From Eleusine coracana subsp. coracana (Eukaryota; Streptophyta; Magnoliopsida; Poales; Poaceae), in NCBI GenBank assembly GCA_032690845.1, contig CM064426.1, forward strand, positions 71,784,403 through 71,848,402: a stretch of 64,000 bases of DNA. The letters are read 5' to 3'. Below, piece by piece: positions 25,201-37,362 of the stretch; the first letter of the stretch is position 1; each line of letters opens with the position of its first letter. A program made the position numbers and the translations under genes. The notes beneath the pieces are model-generated. The model worked only from the letters and a program-made list of their open reading frames with translations. It was not told the DNA's origin and ran no database searches.

Positions 25201-25642
25201 TAATTTTTTTTGATTAGGCCATGTTAGCATTTGAGATCACAACAATATTAATTCCCTTCTAAATACAAGTATTAGGGTTTCTAATTTCTCCCTTATTTTT
25301 AGCTACAAATGAGAAAGATTTAGAGAGAATAAATCTATGAGTTATTTAGATTAACTGTTGGAGATAATTTTTTAGATTAATAAACCCATCAATTTGATTT
25401 AGGGAGAATTTTTAAGGAGCTTTTCATGATGCTCTAATAACATTAGACAAATAGTATCGTATACGATCTTTTTTTTTTACGTCCGCTGCATGCATCCATG
25501 CACGTTCCCGTTTCTGGGCCACTTCACGGTTCTCAACCGTGCGGCCGGCGTGGACGAGGCAGATCTGCAGGATGATGAGCGGCAGCGCGTAGTCCAGCGG
25601 GCTCTCGCCCTGGAACGCACCGTGCGACGCCTCCTTCGCCAT
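22230..25642 (-). pseudogene. Decayed tandem copy of the CHX antiporter
   Basis: Second CHX copy with the same two-exon plan. The exon 1 remnant at 25642-25553 encodes MAKEASHGAFQGESPLDYALP through ILQICLV, then diverges where the intact copy continues to RPLRQPRVIAEII. The exon 2 remnant begins after a preserved TGCAG acceptor at 23045 with GGILLGPSALGRNSK and hits TAA at 23000-22998. Farther on, LVTTDLGRVALSAVDDVMAWI matches the intact LLTTDLGRMAMSAAAVNDVAAWI in a shifted frame. Near 22440 the homology jumps to the soluble-tail region (matching intact 14376-14470), so about 0.8-1 kb is missing. Several frameshifts, one nonsense codon, a truncated exon 1 and the internal deletion rule out an active transporter. 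Its intron holds a Tourist element. Confidence 0.88.
25073..25434. mobile_element. Tourist-like MITE in the CHX pseudogene intron
   Basis: This 362-bp element is bounded by TAA at 25070-25072 and 25435-25437. The left end is GAGCATCTCTAAAAGCTTCT; the reverse-complemented right end is GAGCATCATGAAAAGCTCCT. The 3-bp TAA duplication and GAGCATC ends fit PIF/Harbinger. The interior is AT-rich and non-coding. Confidence 0.75.
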
Positions 25643-25770
25643 CGCGCCGCCGGCTAGCTTTGTGGACAGTGAGGACGATCACCGCTGACTTGACCGGCTG
25701 ATTTATTCAGCTAACTAGCTCCAACGAGACAAAGACGTTGCTTGCCGAAAGTACGGATCCGTACGGGGCG

Positions 25771-25778
25771 TATATATA
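25771..25778 (-). promoter_or_regulatory. TATA box retained by the CHX pseudogene
   Basis: TATATATA (minus-strand context CCTATATATACGCCCC) lies 129 bp upstream of the remnant ATG at 25642. It occupies the place of the TATA box of the intact copy, so the duplication included the promoter and residual transcription is possible. Confidence 0.5.
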
Positions 25779-25799
25779 GGAAGGCCAGACACACGGCGA

Positions 25800-27202
25800 C
25801 CTCGCTGGCGCCTAGTATTAGATATGAGACCTTTTTCAGTCCTCCGCCCGGTACCGCGCATGAGAGGTACTGAGCTTATCAGACCGTCCATGTACACAGG
25901 GTCAAGATTGCCTTTGCCTGCCTGGCCTGTGCCCATCTTCCATCAAGAAAAAAAATCAATGCCAAAAAGAAAATACGACCTCTCTCTGATGACGCGCCAC
26001 GGCCGAGCGCCCTTGACGAACACTGCTACGAGCTCGGATGCTATGTCTAACTTCAACTGCTACGAGCGGGGAAATTGGCCGGGCACTGTGATGTCTAACT
26101 TCAACTTCCCAAGAGGTCGTGAGACGGAGATTGAGGAAGAGGGAAAAAAAAGAGAGGACAGGCTGTCGGCCAAGCAAATAGAGGCTAAGTTCCAAACTTT
26201 GCACAAAATTTTTTACAATTCTAAAATGTGTGAAAAATTCAAATGAGCTTCAAAAATTCTAAAACCAATTTTGTTAGCTTCCCACGGTTGTGCTCTATAT
26301 ATATATAAAATTTCTACAGTGATGGTATAAGAATACAATAAATATGAAGTAAGAATCATAAGAATACGAGTTTCTCATACGGACTGATCTCCACACTCCA
26401 TTCAGCGAGGCGCCGAGCTCCTCCAAAGAAGCAGCTAGCTGGTTCTCTTCGAGTCTCACTCATTATTAACTGAAATAAAACGAACATGATAGTATCGGAG
26501 CGAGCAACATCGAGAACAACAGATCTCGGCAACCCATCGCTCCTGTAGGCGCTGCACACTCAACCGCCTCCAGGAAACACCTGAGGCCGCTAGTTCCCCC
26601 TGGACCAGCTGAGCGACGAGCTTGGGCGTGACCTCCCATGGCAGCCGCCACCCCCATGCGCTCTGGCACCGCAGATCGCCGCTGGCAAGCAAGACAACGT
26701 CCTCCACGTCCACTTCTCTGTCCTATGCGGGTGATGTGGTTGCGCCGGACGAGAGATCGACGCCGCTGGGAGAGGATCTTGGGTGGAGGTGCTTGAGGAC
26801 GGGAAGAGAGAGAATCGAAACAATGTGACGAGCGACTGCTGTTTCGTGCTTTCAAATTACAATCGTGCGCTTGTTATAGGAAAACTCTGTTCGGTACCTC
26901 CAGGCAACGAATAGGTACCGACGTTTTCCGGCCCTTGGATTCAGTAAATCGGACGGTTCATAACGCGGTATCTCTTGTACCTGGTACTTTTTGAAGGACT
27001 GAAAAACAGCTAATTAGATATAGCTAGAGCGGTTGCCAAGAGACGACTTTTTCTCGGATGTACCAATGACGTTATACGGTAGAAGCCAGTACCGTGTCTA
27101 ATTTTCAAGTGACTGTAATGTTACTAGTTTCCAATAATACTAGTATATAGTTGCGGTTTTCGAATTGACAGCCAGTAAACCCTGGGCCAGCCCTATAGCT
27201 TA
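25800..27202. other. Intergenic; no supported gene
   Basis: A GC-rich patch at 26390-26870 is open in several frames on both strands but shows no recognisable protein and no consistent splice sites. At 27097-27120 TCTAATTTTCAAGTGACTG resembles one terminus of the 178-bp MITE family described at 29.2, 34.8 and 41.5 kb and may be a broken copy. Confidence 0.45.
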
Positions 27203-27428
27203 GGGGCTGTTCATTTTCATGGGTTAAAAAGCTAAAATTAAATTTTAGTTTAAATTTTAACTCTAATAAAATGAACAAGAATGTTAAAAATAGAGCTAAA
27301 ATTTAACTCTAGAGAAGAAAAATGACTAAAAAGAGGGCTAAACTTTAGCTCTAAAGAAGAAAAATGACTAAATTTTAGTTCAAATTTTAGAAGCTAAATT
27401 TTAGCTCCTAATAAAAACGAACACCCTC
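27203..27428. mobile_element. Tourist-like MITE
   Basis: This 226-bp element is flanked by TTA at 27200-27202 and 27429-27431. The ends are GGGGCTGTTCATTTTCAT and, reverse-complemented, GAGGGTGTTCGTTTTTAT. The interior repeats TAAATTTTAGCT-type words in both orientations and folds back on itself. Confidence 0.85.
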
Positions 27429-27431
27429 TTA

Positions 27432-29234
27432 GTTTCAGAGAGGAGGCAAAGGGTAGAAAAAGATGTGCTAATTAAGGGATAAGATAGGAACTGCTGAAGT
27501 AAATGAGACGTCCGTCGCCATGCCCAGGCTAGTTATTAGTTAATAGTACTACCAAAGAAAAGGGTAACAGTTGGCAGTTTCGCTTAAGTTGGAACATGAA
27601 CTCACACGGGGTATATATCCATAGGGCGAGGCCAAGCTACACTGACGATATGTACGTATGAAAGAACAGCTAAGCTCTGAAATCTGTATATATAGTTTGT
27701 GACAAATTCTACGCCAAAGTATGTCGTTTTGAGGTTGCGGTTAAATGCATAATTTTGATTTGTGAAAACTGCTCTGACATCTATGATAAGCTAAGAATAA
27801 TAATATGACAAAATAATTCAACCAGAATAGCTAGCGTACGTCTGTTCGAGATTACTTTAGGCCAATAATGCATATGCAGAGTTGACATTGGATCCAGTTA
27901 CTGCGGGTGCACGAACATACGTAGAGGAATGGATTTCTCGATTGAATAAGTAGCCGCGATGTTGTAATTTGCTATAACGGTTCATAATAGTAGGCAAATT
28001 GTATTCACTTTACACGTGCTTAGCCAATAGCGACCCTTTCTAGTCACTCTGTTCGTGACAATTGTTGTTTTTTAAATTTCTTGCAGTAGGTGTCAACTTA
28101 CTGCCTCAGAGAATACTACAGTACTGCTTGGTTTTTTCTAAGTTTAATTTGATAAGGACGAACAACAACGACTTATATAACTGATAATTCACTTAGTATA
28201 TACACCGTACCATACATGTATATATAATAATTAATTGCATGTTTGTTTTTCTTAGGTCTGACCTTGACAAAAAAATCAAATAATGAGTGTATACATACTT
28301 TTTAAAAATGCAAGTAGGGCAATAAGGGATCAAACACCGCTTTAGAGTGGGCAACTTATCAACGTTCCACAAGTAAGATTTTTTTATTTGGTCTATGAGA
28401 TTTTAGAGACTACCTAGGCTGCATATGCAGGAGAGGAGTTGCTAACTTTCACGTTTGTAGTTGCCATCTTGTGCCAGCAGTGTCGTATGGACGACTTCCC
28501 AAATTTGACTTGCCAATGCTTAGCTGCGTGCAGCTACATAGTGCATTCAGTTACTCAAAAAGTCAAATGCTTGCTAACTACAATTTGATGTTAAGTGTCA
28601 ATTAAGGAATCTTGCTGAGAATCACAATTAAGTGTCAATTAAGGAATCTTGCTGTCATTCCAAGTTTCTATTGGATCCCTCTGATCATTTACAACACAGA
28701 CATATTCTACAATTTGATGTTTTGACTAGTAATAATGTGTAATTTTTGTGACAAATATAGTAACACAATTTACATCATAAAATCTTTACATGTTGGTGGT
28801 TAACGGAAAAGGTCTAGCTGACACGAATCCTCAAGGAATAATTTTCTACATGCCATGGCGGATACCCATGAGAAATAATATCACTTGAGGAGTGTATTTC
28901 TGCTTGAGAAAAAGAGAATAAAGTCTTGGAAAATCTATTAACTGACAAGTCTACTCCTTACAAAAGCTTCTCATGCGCACGCACGCACAAAAACACACAT
29001 TGAATTTATTGTTGGTACAAATTCTCAAAACTTTGCCAACGATGAGATAGATGAACCAATCCGATCAGCCATGGTTTGCGCTGGGAACCAGGAGGATGTG
29101 TAATGAGGTTTTCTCTTTTTTCATAAGAATAGAAGTTGTACTATAAAATTTTGAAGTTAACAATCCCTAGCAAGCATCATCCAATACAATATCATTTATG
29201 TAGTCCTTCTGGATGCCTGGTTAAATATTAATAA
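27432..29234. other. Intergenic; one short tandem duplication
   Basis: No gene is supported. The 27-mer starting TTAAGTGTCAATTAAGGAAT occurs at 28591-28617 and again at 28628-28654, a tandem duplication with 37-bp period. CTACAATTTGATGTT also recurs near 28579 and 28708. Confidence 0.5.
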
Positions 29235-29412
29235 CATATTTTCTAACTTTCAATCGACTTAAATCTTTCAGTTGATAGTTTATTACTTTGTATTTTAATT
29301 TTTCTTTTTATAGAGTTATCTATATAATAATTATAAATTATTGTATCTAGTGATTCAAAGCAATGATTGAAAATTGTCCAAATTTTTAGTCAGCTAAAAT
29401 TAGCAAGTTTCT
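29235..29412 (+). mobile_element. 178-bp hAT-type MITE, copy A
   Basis: This copy aligns end to end with the better-defined copies at 34792-34968 and 41516-41693. The left end contains TTTTCTAACTTTCAATCGAC and the right end CAGCTAAAATTAGCAAG. The flanking 8-mers ATTAATAA and ATAAATAA are similar but not identical, which fits an older insertion. Confidence 0.7.
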
Positions 29413-29742
29413 ATAAATAAATAAAACAACAACCAAATGAGAAAGCAGCATGTACACGCTTGAATTCTGTCAGTGGGAAAGTAGTTTCAGTGGATGGGAC
29501 AGTTGAGCAAGGCGTATTCTTTTTTTTTTTGAAATAGAAATATAACTATATATCCCTCCTTGAGAAGTTGGGTTTTGGCAACAATGAGATAAGTTTACCA
29601 TAAGAATATTCTTAAATATGTCAAGTATTTCACTTACATGTATGATTCATACAAATGTGGTATATAAGCCCCAACAACTAATTATCGTGCATGGGATCGG
29701 ATACATAGTAGGAATCTGTAACTGATGAGAACCTTATATGAC

Positions 29743-29847
29743 TTCAAAATAAAGAAGAAAAAAAACAATTACTACTATGTATCCGATATTTCACGTGCTT
29801 CCTCCGCCACCTACTAGTAATTGTTTTTTGTTCTTCTTTATTTTGAA
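29743..29847. repeat. Near-perfect inverted repeat of about 31 bp
   Basis: Arms at 29743-29773 and 29816-29847 (TTCAAAATAAAGAAGAA and its complement TTCTTCTTTATTTTGAA at the outer ends) pair with one base and one indel difference around a 42-bp spacer. A second inverted pair, CGGATACATAGTAG near 29698 and CTACTATGTATCCG at 29772-29785, overlaps it, and ACATAGTAGG recurs at 29854. Confidence 0.75.
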
Positions 29848-30231
29848 ACAATTACATAGTAGGCATGTGAGTTGGGAGCCGGACTTGATCTCATGTTCGA
29901 TTCTAAGATCAACCTAACAGTATCCATTTAGTTTAGGAATGCCATTGTTCTAAGTTACCATTAATAGCTTGTTTCTGTACATTCTAGGTTACATTTTGAT
30001 AATTATGTTTCATCCTTCTTCCTATATGTATATGACTTTGTCAATAAAACAAGGATAGCAAATGTTGTTTTTTATGTGCATATTCCTCTAGTTTATAAGA
30101 AGCTAGCTTTTGAAAATTAGAGGGCTCCAAACAAATCAGTTCCTTGTCTAATTTCTAAAATCAAAAAATCTGACTAAACCTAACTAATACCATAATTTGT
30201 ATGTCACTATGATTCATGTTATAATTTTTAA

Positions 30232-30568
30232 AACCTAGTCCAAACAGAGTCTAAGGGTGGGTTGACATCAATTATGTGTTAGTGTGCACTCATGTACACG
30301 TTACCATATCATAGCGATATACAAATTAAAGTTTTTGGAGAGAGAGAGAGAGAATATGTTCTAGTTTTAGTCTTACAGAAACTAGTCCTCAAAATACACT
30401 CCCCCCCCTCCCCCCTTCAGTTTGTATCCAAAGAACACTTGTTTCTTAAAACTTTTTATAAAAATTGGTTTCTTAAACTAATCCAAACAGATCCTAAGAG
30501 TGAGTTAGCATCATTCGTGTGTTAGTTGTGCACTCATGTACATGTTACCATATCATAGCGATATACAA
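30232..30568. repeat. Direct repeat of about 93 bp, 244 bp apart
   Basis: The stretch from TCCAAACAGAGTCTAAG to ACCATATCATAGCGATATAC at 30232-30325 recurs with scattered changes at 30476-30568. The repeat begins with a CCAAACAG-type terminus typical of grass MITEs, so it may be two nested or tandem element ends. (GA)n at about 30339 and a C run at 30402-30415 lie between them. Confidence 0.65.
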
Positions 30569-30927
30569 TTTTCGTTTAGAAGTAATTCTTATGCACTGCA
30601 TCACAAGATTTTTTTTTTACTCTTGATCAAATAATGGCCAAACGAGACCTAATAAACTTGCCTGAAACATGGCATGTGAAAACATAATCGGTGCTGATTT
30701 ATTAGTTGTAGGTGAATCTTGTAAAACAAATTTATGTTGAAAATTGATGCCAAAATAGCGGTCGATGTACAATCATGCGTGAAATAATTAATAGCCAGTT
30801 GTACATATATAGCAGTTAGATAATGATCAATGTAATGAGGTGACAAGTTTTATTTGGTTATCTAAGAAAGAATAACTGAAGTACAAGTTGCATTTGAGTA
30901 TAATCTTCCAGCACTTGTTCACACTTA

Positions 30928-31109
30928 GGACGTGTTTGGATTCACGCCATCGTTTGCCATGCCACAAGTGTGGCCGCCACAAGAAAAAGGACGCTGCTCC
31001 ACCTGCAGCTGCCGCCTAAGCAGGTCTTTTCTTGCCACAAAGTGTGACGACAAAAAACTGCGCCACAATTTGTGGCGAAGGTAGCTGTGTCGTCAATCCA
31101 AACATCTCC
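30928..31109. mobile_element. Tourist-like MITE
   Basis: This 182-bp element is flanked by TTA at 30925-30927 and 31110-31112. The ends are GGACGTGTTTGGATTCACG and, reverse-complemented, GGAGATGTTTGGATTGACG. The interior carries repeated CCACAA and GTGGC words that pair with each other. No coding capacity. Confidence 0.85.
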
Positions 31110-31112
31110 TTA

Positions 31113-33199
31113 TTCCCCCCATTGCCTGACCTTTGCAAAACCATAGAAATAAAACTGAACAACCGAATGACAGATCAGTGCGCATGTGGCGAACGGAGCT
31201 TATCTGAGAGCCCATGTATCTCGGCAGTGACAGCAACTTAATATACCGATAAATGAAAATTGCTGACATGCATAAGGTCGTATACGCAATTACGCGTAGA
31301 CACGTGTGCGCATATATATCATTATCACGTTACTTTTGGGCTCGTGACATGGCCTGGCTCGTCAGTTGTACACTTGTTGTGTGTACGGCGGCGTTTAGAC
31401 TTTTAATTTGATGTCATCCTCTGACTTTGATATTAGTTCGAAAGAATTCGACGTGTCTTCTGACTTTCTGCCGACAGACAGACAAGGGTTGGATTATTAG
31501 AGCTTTACTATCCGATGATGCATGCGGCGGCAACATTATCTTCTTGCTTATTGCGATAAGCAAATGCCACTATTATTGTTTTTCTCTCGACTTGTCACGA
31601 CCATTTCTCAGGCTTACCTGCTACGTATGTATGGTGGATGCGTTTCTTGCTCAAAAGCTATCGACTCTTTTCCATTGGCCACGTATGTGTCTTGCGTTAT
31701 TTGTTTCGTGAAACAACAAATTAAACAGACCAACCATTGTTTTGTTCCTACTTTGTCATGTGCTAATGTCGTGTTATGATGTATCTTTGCACGACGCTGC
31801 TGATTGATGTGCAGCCAAATAGAAAAACTAGTAAGGTGTGGTGAGCACAATGCTGAGAAGCTAATAAAGTATTCGTTTGCACATGCCTTTTGCGTTTTGC
31901 GCATGAGCAAGTTTTACATTTGAGTGTGGAACCATGCAGCTAATTAATTCCTAGTTTTTAGCAAGTTATGTTGGATATCTTTACACTCGTATATATAAAT
32001 CAAATCATGTTGTGTGCACTAAGTAAAGAAGGACCTTGCAGTGGCGGTGGAAAACAGTCTCCAATGACAGGTTTTCGAGCCATCCCACCACTAAGAGGGG
32101 ATCACTGCCATTGTAAAAGAAATAAAAAAATAAAAAGGCGGTCAAGCCCAGATGGGCCAACTCCAGCGCTCAAACCCAACCATCATGCCACTAGGTCAAA
32201 CCCTAGCCATGTCAGTTGTTGAGGCCGAGCCGCCATGCCCGAATTCAATTTAAAAAATCAAAAACAAAATACACTAAACCTAGTGTAGTACTCCTACATT
32301 GGTAATGTGAACCAAATATGCACATGACATGAATAACATATACAATTGTCATCTAAATCACATCTATCTTCACTTCATTTGGCACCATTTGAATTTCATG
32401 AATCTACAAAACTTTTTCTTAAATTTTCATGTCAATCCAACTGTTGTAACATATTTCTATTCAAATTGATTTTTTATTAACAAAATTAATCAGAGTGAGC
32501 TTATAAGAAGTCATCACTAGTCATAAAAAACAATGTCTAGTGCTTTAAAGACACCAACATTTGATCTTAACTAAATTTTTTTACTGATTAACAAGCTAAT
32601 CTTCATTACCCATGTTGATAGCTTTCATTGTATCCTTGTCTTTATTTAACCCTTTGTTTTTAGCAAGATATGTAAAATAATACCTATACAAATACATTAA
32701 AGAGAAATATAAAATAAGACCATTTAATATAATTGTCAAAGTATTATCTTTTTAAAAATATCACATATTCCATAAGTAAATTTAATAATATAGTCAACAT
32801 GCATATGTAGAATTCTTAATATTAGATTCTATTACTTTGATTGGGTAAACATGGTTTATTTCTATCATTTTAAATCCTTGACTTTGTTAAGGCACAACTA
32901 CTCCCTCCAAAACTTGGTCTTTTCCCGATTGAAAAATAGGGATTCATAACTCTTTCTCACTTGCTAAGGTAAAAAAAACTTTATATACTTTTTGTAATAG
33001 AGAAGAAAAACACCATGATTGTTTGGATGGATAAATTGGTAGAGTATGAACCTCTAGCTAACTAGTTTTCCAAGTTTTTCTCATTTGTCCAGTGACAACA
33101 ACGCTAATAGCTAGTTGCATAATAGATCATCAAAAAGAAGGGATAAGTATGTATTTGTTTTAGCCAAGTCTTGTGGGGTGATTCACTAACTCGATGACA
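31113..33199. other. Intergenic, AT-rich; no supported gene
   Basis: Open frames here are short, AT-rich and unmatched to any family I know. A slightly GC-richer piece at 32030-32240 might be part of an old transposon, but neither ends nor target duplications could be found. Confidence 0.45.
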
Positions 33200-33720
33200 A
33201 GAACTCATGAGCAATATGAGGGCAATAAAATGTTTTCATAGTGGAAAACTATTAAGTTTTGGTTACTCTAAAAAACAGGTGGCTCCCTATATGGAGCTTT
33301 GGAGATATTTGATATTTCTTTCCCTTAGAAATTTTATATGTAGGATAAAAATTCCAATAAAAACTAAGATATTTCTATGGTTGCTCATGAGGAATAACAC
33401 TTCAGTAAAATTTCAAGAAAAACTAAGATATTTCTATAGTTGCTCATAAGAAATAACACTTCAGCAATAAAAAGAGGTTTATAAGGTTGGTGGACACTGT
33501 CAGTTGTATGGATGTAATGAAATAGTAGAGCATCTATTTATTTAGGATATATAAATGTCTTTATTGATTTCGGTAGAGTTTTGCTAGACATTTAGGATGT
33601 TTTCATTGTTCGTTTATATTCTTTTATAAGAAAGAACATTGATAGATGTTGCCAGAGTTATTTGGACCATTTGTCAACTCTAAAGCACTACTAATGAGGT
33701 GAGAGAGGGCCCAAGAGGCC
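33200..33720 (+). pseudogene. LINE-type retrotransposon relic (zf-RVT region)
   Basis: The plus-strand translation contains RNFICRIKIPIKTKIFLWLL followed by MRNNTS, the conserved start of the zinc-binding domain that follows reverse transcriptase in plant LINEs. It then decays, with remnants of EHLF after 33530 and ARVIWTICQL near 33650. Stops and frameshifts break it. A 59-bp internal duplication (AACTAAGATATTTCTAT at 33362 and 33421) adds a further lesion. No RT or endonuclease part remains. Confidence 0.7.
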
Positions 33721-34131
33721 AAGACAAGCATCAACAAATATAAGGAAGGGATGGGGCAACCAGCTAAATAGATCATAATGAGTTGGATACCTACTACAAA
33801 AAAGTTTTGGAATAAGTGGTCGAAGCCACATCTTTTTTCACTAAGAATACTCGTCCATATGACTATATGTCATGTTTATATACACTTCAAGTAGTATGAC
33901 AATTTTTGTCAAGATAGTTTGGGGATGTCTGATAGTTTATATACAAGAAGACATTGCTTGCTTCCACTTTGCAACCATAAACTTTCAGGATGTCTGAACA
34001 CAACAACCTTCGTCGTCTTCTGCTTCTGCTCCTGTTTTTGGCTTGCGTTTCTTTTGTGTTCAAATTCTAGCTGTCTGTAATTTTTTTTCCCTTTCTTCGA
34101 ATGTTTGTATCTTGGTCGTTTCTCCTTCTTA

Positions 34132-34397
34132 GGCCTTGTTTAGATCCAGTTCAGATTTTTAAAATCTAATTATTATTTTAAAATTTTAGAATCCGGATTC
34201 TAAATAAAATCTAGGTGATGGTGTTTGGATTGCGGTTAGATTATGAAATCTGGCTCTAGCTGGGTATAATCAGGTTATGAGATTCTTAAAATATAGAGAT
34301 TAGATTTTAGAATCCGAAAAGAAAATATGTCCTGTTTCAAGGTCACATAGATTCTAAAATCTGGATTCTTAAAATCTCAGTAAATCAAAACAGTGAC
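34132..34397. mobile_element. Tourist-like MITE
   Basis: This 266-bp element is flanked by TTA at 34129-34131 and 34398-34400. The ends are GGCCTTGTTTAGATCCAG and, reverse-complemented, GTCACTGTTTTGATTTAC. The interior repeats AAATCTGGATTCT words in both orientations. Confidence 0.75.
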
Positions 34398-34791
34398 TTA
34401 ATGCCTTGGCAGAGCTCCTGTCCAGTTTTTAAAAAAAAGGTTTGGAGATGACACTGTTTTGTGAGGAGAGTGAGAGGTTATAAAAATAAAAGGTTGTGAA
34501 CTTTTCCGAATACTAGAATCCAAAGTTTTGACTCGCACATTTAGATTAGCCTGTGACTGTTAGGCTTAATTGAGGATAATAGCAGATAAACATTGAAAAG
34601 TTTTGACTCGTGCTTTTAAGGATAGAGATACTAAAATCCAAAGGATATATAATTCCTCTTCGAAAAAAATAGATTGTTAAGTAGTTGCAATTATTTCAAG
34701 TTGGTGTCTCCTATTAACTCAAAGTAAAAGTACTTCTCTTTGTTTGTCGAACTAGCCTATAGACTCAGCTAAAAAGTGCCTTAAAAGAATA

Positions 34792-34968
34792 TATGTTTCC
34801 TAACTTTCAAGTGACTGAAATCTTTTAGTCATTGGTTTATTCTTTTGTGTTTTAATTTTTTTTATAAAATTATTTGTACAATAATTATAAATTATTGAAT
34901 CTAAATCTAATGACTCAAAGCGATAATTAAAAGTTATTCAACAGGCAGCTGAAAATTAGCAAATCCCT
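34792..34968 (+). mobile_element. 177-bp hAT-type MITE, copy B
   Basis: Flanked by a perfect 8-bp duplication AAAGAATA at 34784-34791 and 34969-34976. The left end has TTTCCTAACTTTCAAGTGAC; the reverse-complemented right end has GGATTTGCTAATTTTCAGCT. It sits about 140 bp upstream of the DEG5 start codon, in the promoter region of that gene. Confidence 0.85.
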
Positions 34969-35113
34969 AAAGAATACGTTTTCCTTGGCGGTTAGTGTAT
35001 CTCTTGAAAGGTCTTCAGTCCACCAGCGCGCCACGTCATCACTCATCAGATAGAGCGCTCGCGACGAACACCGCCTGCCGCTTTGTCGTCCGTGCACGCG
35101 GCCGCCCGCACGA

Positions 35114-37327
35114 ATGGCGCTCCGGCAGCTGCTCCGCCCCCTGCTCCCATCGCCTCCTCACCTCGCACCCCCACAGGCGCCCTCCCCCTCAGCCGCCGCC
35201 GCCTTCACGACGCGCCGTGCGGCCACCGCGGCTCTCGTCCTGCTCGCCGCGGCGGCCCCCGCTCCGCCGCGCCCTGCTCGCGCCGAGCCCGGCGGTGAGG
35301 ATGTCGATGAGGCCCGCGTCGTCCGCTTGTTCGAGGTACTCTCCGTTACGTCATCTCCCGCCGTGTCTTCATAGCAGCGGTACTCTGACCCCACCGGCGC
35401 GGCATTGTGACTGTATGCAGGAAGCGTCGCCGTCGGTGGTGTTCATCAAGGACCTCGTTGTCGCGGGGAAGCAGGTTCAAGGAGGTGGTGGGGAGGTTGA
35501 CGAGGATGTGGACGGCGCGAAGGTGGAAGGGACAGGCTCGGGCTTCGTCTGGGACTCCGCAGGCCACATTGTGAGCATTTTTCTGCTGCCTTTCCGTCCG
35601 AAACTCCGAATTAGCCAGAAAGTTTTGTCTTGGTATTAATTCACTTTAGGATACAACTGTTTCCTTTGTTGGAAACATCTCTCATAAATTAGAAGGTATC
35701 CTGCACCAGCAGTATCCACTATTAAATCCAATCCAGTGCAATTTGATGGAGATTCATGACAGATACAAGATTGTTTTCTTCCTAAATGAGTAAATGGTGA
35801 TGTTGTAACGTCATCTCTGACAATAAAAAAATTCACCATCTGGGAAGCGGGAACACTGATATTAGCATGCTTCTTAAGTTTTTGTGGTTATAACCAGTCA
35901 CGCTGCAGCCTATTCACCAATGTGGTGAACTGGTGATTGATTACCTGATTGATGTGTCATCAGCTTCCCACATAAGAACCTATGTTTTCACTAAGTGTCT
36001 GTTTCCACTTTGGCTTATCAAATTTGCCTCGGAGGTGTATGATAGCACTATTACTCTCATATGTGCCTCCTGGTGCATCTGATGATTTTAGTCGATTCTT
36101 GAACATTCTGTACAATTGTGTAAATCTTGTTCACATGTCTCCGGTTACATTGCATTGCTTGTTAGTATATTTATTATTTTGGCACATTAGAGTATGCGTT
36201 TCGCATAGGCTATATTATGAGAATTTCAGATCAATTTTGGCCAATGAAGTTTGTTACTCTAAATTTGAAGTTAATTAGTTTCTTTCGTGCATCAGGTGAC
36301 AAATTACCATGTGGTTGCAAAATTGGCAGGAGATGGAGCTGCGTCTCACCGCTGCAAGGTTGCTTACTGGTGTATTGCAAGTACACAATGCTGAAAATAC
36401 TTGTGGTTGTTTACACCTTTTTTGTTTTAACCTTTATTTGATCTGGTGGTTTTCATAGGTTTTCTTTGAGGACTCTAGTGGCAAGAGTTACTCAAAGGAA
36501 GGGACGCTAATAGGTTATGATCCAGCGTATGATCTTGCTGTTCTGAAGGTTTGGAACCGCATTGTTTGTGGCTGAAGTTTCAGTGGTCTGAAATCGGTTC
36601 CAAGTTGCCATCTTTGAATTCAGATTTGTGCTTCAGGTTGATGTTGATGGTGAGAAGCTGAGGCCTGCTCTGATTGGCACATCACGGGGTCTGCGAGTTG
36701 GGCAGAGCTGCTTTGCCATTGGGAATCCTTATGGATATGAGCACACTCTAACTACTGGGGTAATGATACCTTGAATAGTTGCTTGAACTTCTCCTTGCAT
36801 ATAAAGCTTCTGGAATTCTCAACGTTCATTCCCCACTGAATGCACTATGGATAATGTTACGCCTACAGATTTGGAGTATTCTTATGGTGTGATCACTGAA
36901 GTTTCTTGTAGGTGGTTAGTGGATTGGGAAGGGAGATACCATCTCCCAATGGGAGAGCAATTCGTGGGGCCATACAAACAGATGCTGCTATAAATGCTGG
37001 TAATATATTGCTTCATGTACCATTTATGGATTACAGCAAACAATTTAGGCTATTTAAGTACCAGGTCAATTTTTTAGGCCATATGCACATGATTTTTGTT
37101 TGTTTGTGCTATTTATGTACTCACTGCTTAATTTGTTTGCTAGCATTGCATCTGATTGCATGGTAAAGATAAGGAAGACCTTTTTCTCTTAAAGGAGAAT
37201 ATAAAAAGTGAACCAATGAGAGTCATGTCTGATATTAAGCAGGGTGAAAACATTTTTGCTGTGATGGGAATGGGATGGTGGAACCTATCAGCAGCAAGAA
37301 TAGGCAAGAGAGAGCAGATTCGCGTTC

Positions 37328-37362
<35 letters not shown>

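Noticed and set aside
26466..26855. Open frame of 129 codons on the minus strand
   Set aside because: Several overlapping frames on both strands are open in the same GC-rich patch, and none has a motif or splice structure; best explained by composition.
34995..35639. 214-codon frame overlapping DEG5 exons 1 and 2
   Set aside because: It reads exon 1 in the wrong frame and runs through the first intron; DEG5 exon 1 from 35114 gives a transit peptide and joins exon 2 in phase.
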